Shown: one piece after another, positions 58,101-64,000 of the stretch
Layout: each line of letters starts with the position of its first letter
Numbering within the stretch: position 1 is the first letter of the stretch
Position numbers and translations under genes: made by a program
The notes under the pieces: model-generated
Told to the model about the DNA's origin: nothing
Seen by the model: the letters and a program-made list of their open reading frames with translations, nothing else
Databases searched by the model: none
From: Rehmannia glutinosa
Lineage: Eukaryota; Streptophyta; Magnoliopsida; Lamiales; Orobanchaceae
Reading direction: 5' to 3'
DNA length: 64,000 nucleotides
NCBI GenBank assembly: GCA_016081115.2
Contig: CM071931.1
Location: forward strand, 13,648,284-13,712,283

Positions 58101-59315
58101 TCCCCGGAGCTTCATTTCCTCCAAATATGACTTTTGCTCCTTTAACTTCCTTGAATTTTGACAGATTTTTCTTGTTTCTGTCATATGTCCGGAATGCGAC
58201 CACTATCCATGTACCAGGTTTCTTGCGCACGATGAACCTCAAACAAGGAAATTAAGTTTTAGGTACCCATACTTGTAGGGGTTAGTATTGTAAGATGATC
58301 CAACCAACCTATAGGTGATTTGACTCTAAGGGGTTGCCATCTATCGCCATAATCATAATTAATTTTGGCAAATTGCTTGGGGATTCTAGGTTCATACAAA
58401 TGTCTCTTTTGTCTGTATGCTGTATATGTGTTTTAGCAATTGCCTTCTTTGGGTAGTTGTGACATCTCTTAGTGTAGTGCCTAGGTGCATATGTGTCTTT
58501 GATGAAAGCTCTTATACCTTTTGAATGGCCTTTCTTTGAGTTCTAGGCCTTGCCATTTGGGCTTATATTCCATAGATCTTTGTTGATAGTTTACATCATT
58601 CCAATCAACTTGGCTTGGATATTTTCTACCATTCCCATCAAATGTGTTTCTTTTATAGAACTTCTGGGGTTTTTGGTAGCTCTGTTTCTTCTTTCTGAGT
58701 ATTTCTTGTTTGGAGTTTGTTGAGGAACTTGGTGATTTTCTTCTCGGCTATTCTCTCAAAGACACTCAACTCGGTCGTTTTTCCTTTTCCTTTATAACCA
58801 ATGCCAGTTTGTTTGTAATTGTGCTTTGGAATAAATGTGTGTGCACCATTTGGAGTTTTGGATTTTTGAGATACTTCATTGCTTGAAGATCCTTTTTCCA
58901 AAATCACTTTTGGAGCTTGACATAGCACAGAGGAATTAAATCCTAAGCCTGTCTTGTCTCCACATTCTCTTTAGCCGTTTTGCATGATTTGACTTTATTG
59001 AACATGACTTTGTCCAAGGTTTTGTAAAGAATATCCTTGGCCACATTGTCCAGGTTGTATCTTTTTCTGTCATCATTTGTCCATTCACTCTTGGTTTTTC
59101 AACCATAGGCGGTCTAGGAGCGACATCCTCTTCACCTTCAAATTCACCGACTCTTCTTCTTACAATGTTCACTTTTAAAATTTGTAGTGGCCCATCCTCT
59201 ATCACTATCCACATCTCGTCATGTAATCTTTGATAGATGAGCCTCACATACGAATTTTCCAATCATCAAATTCTTCAATTGTGAACATAGGGATACGTGT
59301 CAAATTTGCTTCCAT
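55136..59315 (-). CDS. Sirevirus-like gag-pol polyprotein, frame-broken
   Basis: Encodes gag, protease, integrase, reverse transcriptase and RNase H, Copia order. The gag start is at 59315 (MEANLTRIPMFTIEEFDDW), with a false-looking stop just after at a disrupted CAG. The pre-integrase motif WHKKLSHLNF is near 57,830. The integrase C-terminal side has YFKIFGCKCFIHNN and DEGIFLGYS (57,150-57,050). RT starts near 56,500 with the active-site motif YVDDIIFGS at about 56,065. RNase H runs near 55,670-55,180 with ADIFTKPL, and the stop is at 55136. Frame breaks are frequent between 56,800 and 59,300 but few from 55,136 to 56,500. The family is certain. Activity cannot be judged because of probable consensus errors. 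Confidence 0.88.
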
Positions 59316-59421
59316 GATAATAACTTTTGATAATAAGAAGAGTTTTAAGTACTAAAACAGACTTTGAAAAATTTGGAGATCTAGTTCAAGAACTTGGTGC
59401 GGAAGGCTCAATGAACCAACC

Positions 59422-59434
59422 GCTCGATACCACT
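59422..59434 (-). other. Primer-binding site for initiator tRNA-Met, one base short
   Basis: Two bases inside the 5' LTR end, the minus strand reads TGGTATCGAGC. The plant initiator tRNA-Met site normally has a CAG in the middle; here its A is absent. No other primer tRNA fits. Confidence 0.75.
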
Positions 59435-60997
59435 TGTAGATCCCAAGGGGTGTGAGTGCAAGGTTTAGAAGGGGGGGTTGAATAAACCTTACAAACTTTT
59501 CGATTTAGTCCTTTTTAAATTTTAGAGTTGATACTACACAACTGTGTCCTTGGTGGATAGCCAATTTAGTTAATCAAGAGAGTTAGTCACTCAACAGACT
59601 GACTCGAGCCGTTGATAGAATAACTCAAATTGTTAAGATCAATTAGCTCAATTGCGCTTTTTTTAGCGGAAGACTTTACACCCTTAAAATTGATTTAGTA
59701 AAGATTTAATACTTGGTTTTAGTACTTAGGGATTATCAAGTGGATAGCAAATTTATCAGCAGAGTTAAACAAATAAGATGCAGGAATTAAAGTGCTAAAA
59801 TGTAAATGACACGATAAGATTTTATAGAGGTTCGAAGATGGGGTAATTCTTCTACTCCTGGAGGAATCCACTAAGTATTGATCAGTATACAAAGTGGTAA
59901 CAGTCCAGATACAAGTCTTGATCACGCAGCTGACTTGTTCCTTTGGGACTCGATCCGGAGATGCTTTGGTCACGCACAATTTGGCTTCTCGTGCGACTTA
60001 GCTTCTTCACAGGGCAAATTTGCTTGCTACTCTGACTCACTTGCTCAAGCTTTTTGGATTTGATCACGAAGCCCTCCAAAAACTCGAGACTGGTTCGACC
60101 TTCAACCTTCTTACAATCCACCGCGGAATGTAGACCCCTTTTCTTCAAAAGTTTCCTCTTCAACTGATTGAAGTTATCTTTCCTTCACAGGTGAGCGTTG
60201 GATTGATTTCCTTCGTAGTGTAGGCTTGAGAATTAATCTTGAATGATTTTTGAGAATATTTCGATTACAGTTCAAAAATTAGCTTGAATGTTCGTGGTTC
60301 AGGTAATCAAGATCACTTTTCTCAGAGTCATTCCTCAGCCTTTTATAGTGATCTTTCAAAAATCTGCCCATTGAAGAGATAAACTTATTTTTGAAAGTCA
60401 CTTGTGGTCGTTGGCTTGTCTTGTTGCAGTCCTTGGAGTTTTCACTTCCTCGTATGAATTGTTCTTCAGCTTTTCAGAGTTCTGACGCGGTGTAGTGCTT
60501 CCCATTGGTTTATTCCCCTTGCACGCTTCTGGGAGTGAGCACTTCAGAAAGGTAGCATGGAGGTATTACTTGTTTAAGTAATTCTCTTGATTTCTGTGCA
60601 ACGGATCTCTTTCAGTTATCTCGACTTGTCTGCATTTCCTTGCTTTCCCCAGGTGACTTAGAGTCAGCTTTCAATCATTGGATGACTCTTCTATCACTTC
60701 AATTTGAGACTTGGCTATCTTGAGTTGACTTGACGATACTTTACTTTACTCACCGCATCTCACCGCACCTTCAGTCGAGTTCCCGTCTTCTCTTCTTTGC
60801 CATACTTAGCTGTCTTGCAGCGGAGTCTTCCTTCTAGTCTCCAGTTGTCTTCTTGCATGTTTAGGCATAGCTAACTTAACGCAGCTTGACCAGCCCTATT
60901 AGTTACAATGCAGTTTACAACAAAAAATGGGGTGCCAACTTCCTATTCTAAGTTTTACATGGCATTCATCAAAATCTACACTATAAATTTCCCAACA
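59435..60997 (-). repeat. 5' LTR
   Basis: 1,563 bp. The plus strand runs TGTAGATCCCAAGGGG to TTTCCCAACA, that is TG..CA on both strands. It lacks the MITE found in the partner LTR and keeps most CAG/CTG trinucleotides. Confidence 0.92.
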
Positions 60998-61002
60998 CGG
61001 GC

Positions 61003-64000
61003 ACCTTAGCCAAGCCAACTCCTGCATAAGGTGTTGAGACATCTGCCCAATGGATGAATACTCATCTGGGATAACAGACGGGTCTCACGTTTAGAGTAAC
61101 CCCACTACTCAAGACTCATCTAGTGTGCCAGTTGAGGGAGAAACTCATGCCACCACAGCCAGGTCGGAGAAGACTGTGGGAGACCAACCTCAAATAAAGT
61201 TTGGCGGCGATGGAAATAATGCTACAATTCCACAGAGTGAAGTTGATGAAGCTCGGGACGGTTGTTGCCTCCGTTTGAAACTTCAATCGCCATGTAGGCG
61301 ATGATGATGTCTTGATGCAGCTAAGGCAAATGATGGAAGTGAGGCCATGGGAGTTGAGACTCTTGGCCCTAAAAGTGCAATCCTAGGATTTGAGACTCTG
61401 AAGGATGCCATTGAAGACCCTAAAGAAGCTCCGTCTGCTGAAGGGATAATTGGAGAAGACGCTGCTGTAGTTGAGACTGCACAAAGGGATATACAAGTCC
61501 CATCAGCGGTTGAGACTGCTGAGGGTAATGAAGGCCCAGAGGAGGTTGAGACTTCCCTGGGTAAGAAAGTTGTTGAGGAAGTGACTGCTCCTCATGTGGA
61601 GGTTGCTGAGGAAGAAGCAAAGATAAACGCCCTTCATGATTCCTAGGAAAATATTGACACTGGACTTCTGGAATCTGAAAATGAAGCTGAGTCCAGCCCT
61701 ATTGATCAATCTAACAAGGACAAAGCTGACGAGAAAGCACATGCAACACGGAGTTAGACCAGTGATAAGGTTGCTCCAATGAAATTCACAATGGTTGATG
61801 GCCCACCCCCAATGGCGCCATCACCCTCCGATGAAGCTGATAAGTCAGCCGAGGACAAGTCAACTCAACAGGAAGAAACAATTGATGCTGAGGAAGCTGT
61901 TAATACAATTGAGGATCAATCAGCTCAGCAGGCTAATATAGCTGCTCAAGATGCCGATGACGCTGAAATAGCTGAGGCATATAGAGCTGAAGAAATCTTG
62001 AAAGAAAAGGGAAATGCTCCACTGGTCGAGGACGTGGAGATTCCAATTTTCCCTGAGGATTTATTTGCGGAATATTTTCCATTTGAAGCCCACATTTCTT
62101 TCGAAGCCGAGTCAGCCGAGGAACATGCCAGATACACCGTCCAAGTCCTACCCGAAGAACGCGGCGCTCCAGTTGATACAACTATGGTGCCAATTGGTTT
62201 TTATTTTGATGTTGTATGGCCATAGGAACAGTCAATGATGAAATTTGCTTTCTTTCGAAAAGCCTTCAAAGCCATCTGTGCTGAAATAGAAAAGATGGAG
62301 CATGGATTTGCAACATTGGACCAAAGGCTAGACAATCGCGATGCTAACATCACTGAAGATATCCGCGGAGCTGTGTTGAGAATCAGGGAGTGGATTGGAC
62401 AGAGAAATGCATTAAGGTGTGAGCAGGTCACCTACTTCAAGTCTTTATTCACATAAATGGTGATATGGAGCTCAGATAATGCCAAGTTTCAGCAAAGGCA
62501 AAGTAACCACATATTCAGGATGTATGAATCGCATAGGTATGATATGGAGTTGCTCAAGGCTCAGCACAAATCAGAAATTGCAAGAATGGAGGCCAATGTT
62601 GAACATCAAATTCAGGTGCTCCAGATAGAAATGAAGCTGATGGCAACTGAGACCATGGCCTTAAGATCAGAATTCAGAACATCATACTCCACGACCTATG
62701 AAAAGCATGACATGACAAATAATAAAATTGATCTACTCCTGAGTGTTATATTCCCTAACTTAGCTCTACCCTTTAGTGATGATGCCAAAAAGGGGAAGAT
62801 GAATTGAAGGAAGGGCAACAGAGTGATAAGGAATGAGAGAAAGGGGAAGCAAGCAAGGGGGAAGGTAGTTCAATGAAGAAACCTTCCGTAAAAATGATGT
62901 TTGCTAAGACCCCTCAGTAGAGTGAAGTACCAGCCTCGATTCTCAGCAAAGTACCGAAGGAGCTGACCGTAGAAGAGAAAGCTGAAATGGCAGTCAAGCA
63001 ACTAAGAAAAGCCATAGAAGTTGCATTTGAAAAGGTAGCTGAGAAGCACTCTGAAAGAATAAAGGATATAAAAGCAAGGTTCGATGGGCCCCCAGCTGGT
63101 TTACTGAAAGATTCCCCAGCTATAAAACCCCATCAAGAAATCACGATGCCCGATGCAGGATCTGAACCCAGATCACTAGAGGAGTTTCAAACTCTAGAGG
63201 CTGAAGGCTATTTCATGAACATGACTCTACCACATGCGTGGGACTTGTATTGGAAAGAGGACTCGATTTGTGCAAATCAGCTGAGAAGCAGCAGAGTTCT
63301 AGCAGTCAGTCGACTGGAAAGACACCCGTACAATACACTACTAGAGGAGGAGCTGAGCCATACAAAAGAACGAGAAGGTTTGGAAGTGATGGAAGAGGCA
63401 GAGGTACTCCACCACAACTAAGACCTAAAGATACAAGATTCATTGATCCGCAGAAGAAAGGAATCAATTATTGGGCTGGGTTCGACCATCTTGCAAATTT
63501 AGAAGTGGAGCCCAAAAATGAGGAGGCTAGAAGGAGGCAAGAAGCTGAGAATGAGAGAGTGAATCAAGAATGGGAGGAAAGGCAGCGAAGGGAAGACCAT
63601 GTTGCTAAGCGCGCCTTTGAAAGAAAGAAGAGAGAAGAAGAAGACAGAAAGAGAAGAAGAGCTGAGGAAGATAGAAGGAGAGTCAAGATGAAGAGAGAAG
63701 AAGAAGAAGCGATCGAGGCATTGAAAACGGCTGAAACCCCTTCGTGTATTTTACTTTATTGTAAATACAAGTTTTGTAAGTATTCTGTAATATCACATTG
63801 TTCAAACTTTTGATCTAGCTCGATACTTGTTGTATTTTAGTTTGTTAGTGTAGCTCGATAAAGTGTATAGGGTATACTTTGTAACAACTTTGTAAAGTGC
63901 ACTTTTAAAGTACAAGAATGATATGATCAATAAAATTGACATACCCAACACATACATTCTTTGTTTCTTTGCACTTTGTTTGTTTTTTTTTTTTTTTTTT
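61003..64000 (+). pseudogene. Old Sirevirus-like env-like ORF, part 2, and 3' region
   Basis: Continues the frame interrupted at 47,571. Readable blocks are an acidic segment (61,347-61,646), another acidic segment (61,779-62,225), a helical coiled-coil-like part with HKSEIARMEANVEHQIQVL (62,560-62,620), SDDAKKGKMN then stop at 62,805, and a Lys/Arg/Glu-rich C-terminus (63,520-63,740). A TGATCAATAAAATTGAC region near 63,925 matches the 3' region of the younger copy, and the window ends in a T-run. Scattered stops show it is dead. The LTR of this copy lies beyond the window. Confidence 0.6.

Larger units (their letters stand above)
47572..60997 (-). mobile_element. Complete Sirevirus-like Ty1/Copia retrotransposon
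   Basis: 13.4 kb on the minus strand, flanked by CGGGC (47567-47571) and CGGGC (60998-61002). The 5' LTR is 59,435-60,997 and the 3' LTR is 47,572-49,666. Gene order is gag, protease, integrase, RT, RNase H (59,315-55,136), then a long env-like frame (54,582-50,000). The purine tract beside the 3' LTR (AAAAAGGGGGAAAT), the initiator tRNA-Met primer site and the extra downstream frame identify the Sirevirus lineage. The LTRs differ mostly at CAG/CTG and by one hAT MITE, so insertion was recent. Confidence 0.9.

Overview
This is a plant nuclear window, almost certainly from a eudicot. It is AT-rich, has spliceosomal introns, and consists mostly of nested transposable elements next to one host gene. 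No bacterial, plastid or mitochondrial block is visible and I found no rRNA gene. Region by region: (1) 1-5,952, minus strand: the 5' two-thirds of a host gene for a HAD-family cytosolic purine 5'-nucleotidase, eight exons, running off the left edge. (2) 6,226-8,725: a Helitron-related non-autonomous element that carries a 387-bp Mutator-like MITE with a 9-bp target duplication. (3) 8,726-26,952, minus strand: an unusually large (about 18.2 kb) plant Helitron with a Rep/helicase gene and, upstream of it, an RPA70-like gene. A 6.05-kb segment carrying the RPA gene, plus an apparently captured host promoter and 5' gene region on the opposite strand, is tandemly duplicated. (4) 26,953-28,980: AT-rich repeats including a tRNA-derived SINE-like unit. 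(5) 28,980-44,000: a rearranged tandem array. Its unit holds a tetraspanin-like membrane-protein gene, an inverted partial copy of it, (ATT)n repeats, a LINE 3' remnant and a small Copia LTR. A Gypsy element with a large internal deletion (35,319-38,427, 5-bp target duplication AGAAG) is inserted in the partial middle unit. (6) 43,799-45,627: the 5' part of a Copia element (LTR, gag, protease). (7) 45,628-64,000: the downstream part of an old Sirevirus-like Copia copy, split by a younger complete element of the same family on the minus strand (47,572-60,997, target duplication CGGGC). The younger element has a 3' LTR that carries a 525-bp hAT MITE. How the genes relate: in the Helitron, the HUH-Rep/helicase protein is expected to nick, unwind and transfer a single strand, and the RPA-like protein would coat the exposed DNA. 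In the Sirevirus, gag-protease-integrase-RT-RNaseH is followed by a long env-like extra reading frame. The rest is captured or dead sequence. A cross-cutting observation is that near-identical repeats in this window differ mainly at CAG/CTG trinucleotides, by short indels and substitutions. The same lesion breaks a conserved exon of the host gene, the Sirevirus primer-binding site and Helitron splice sites. I infer systematic consensus error, perhaps at CHG-methylated sites, so many of the frameshifts described below may not exist in the plant. I could not run alignments. Coordinates of splice sites and ends come from reading the sequence by eye.
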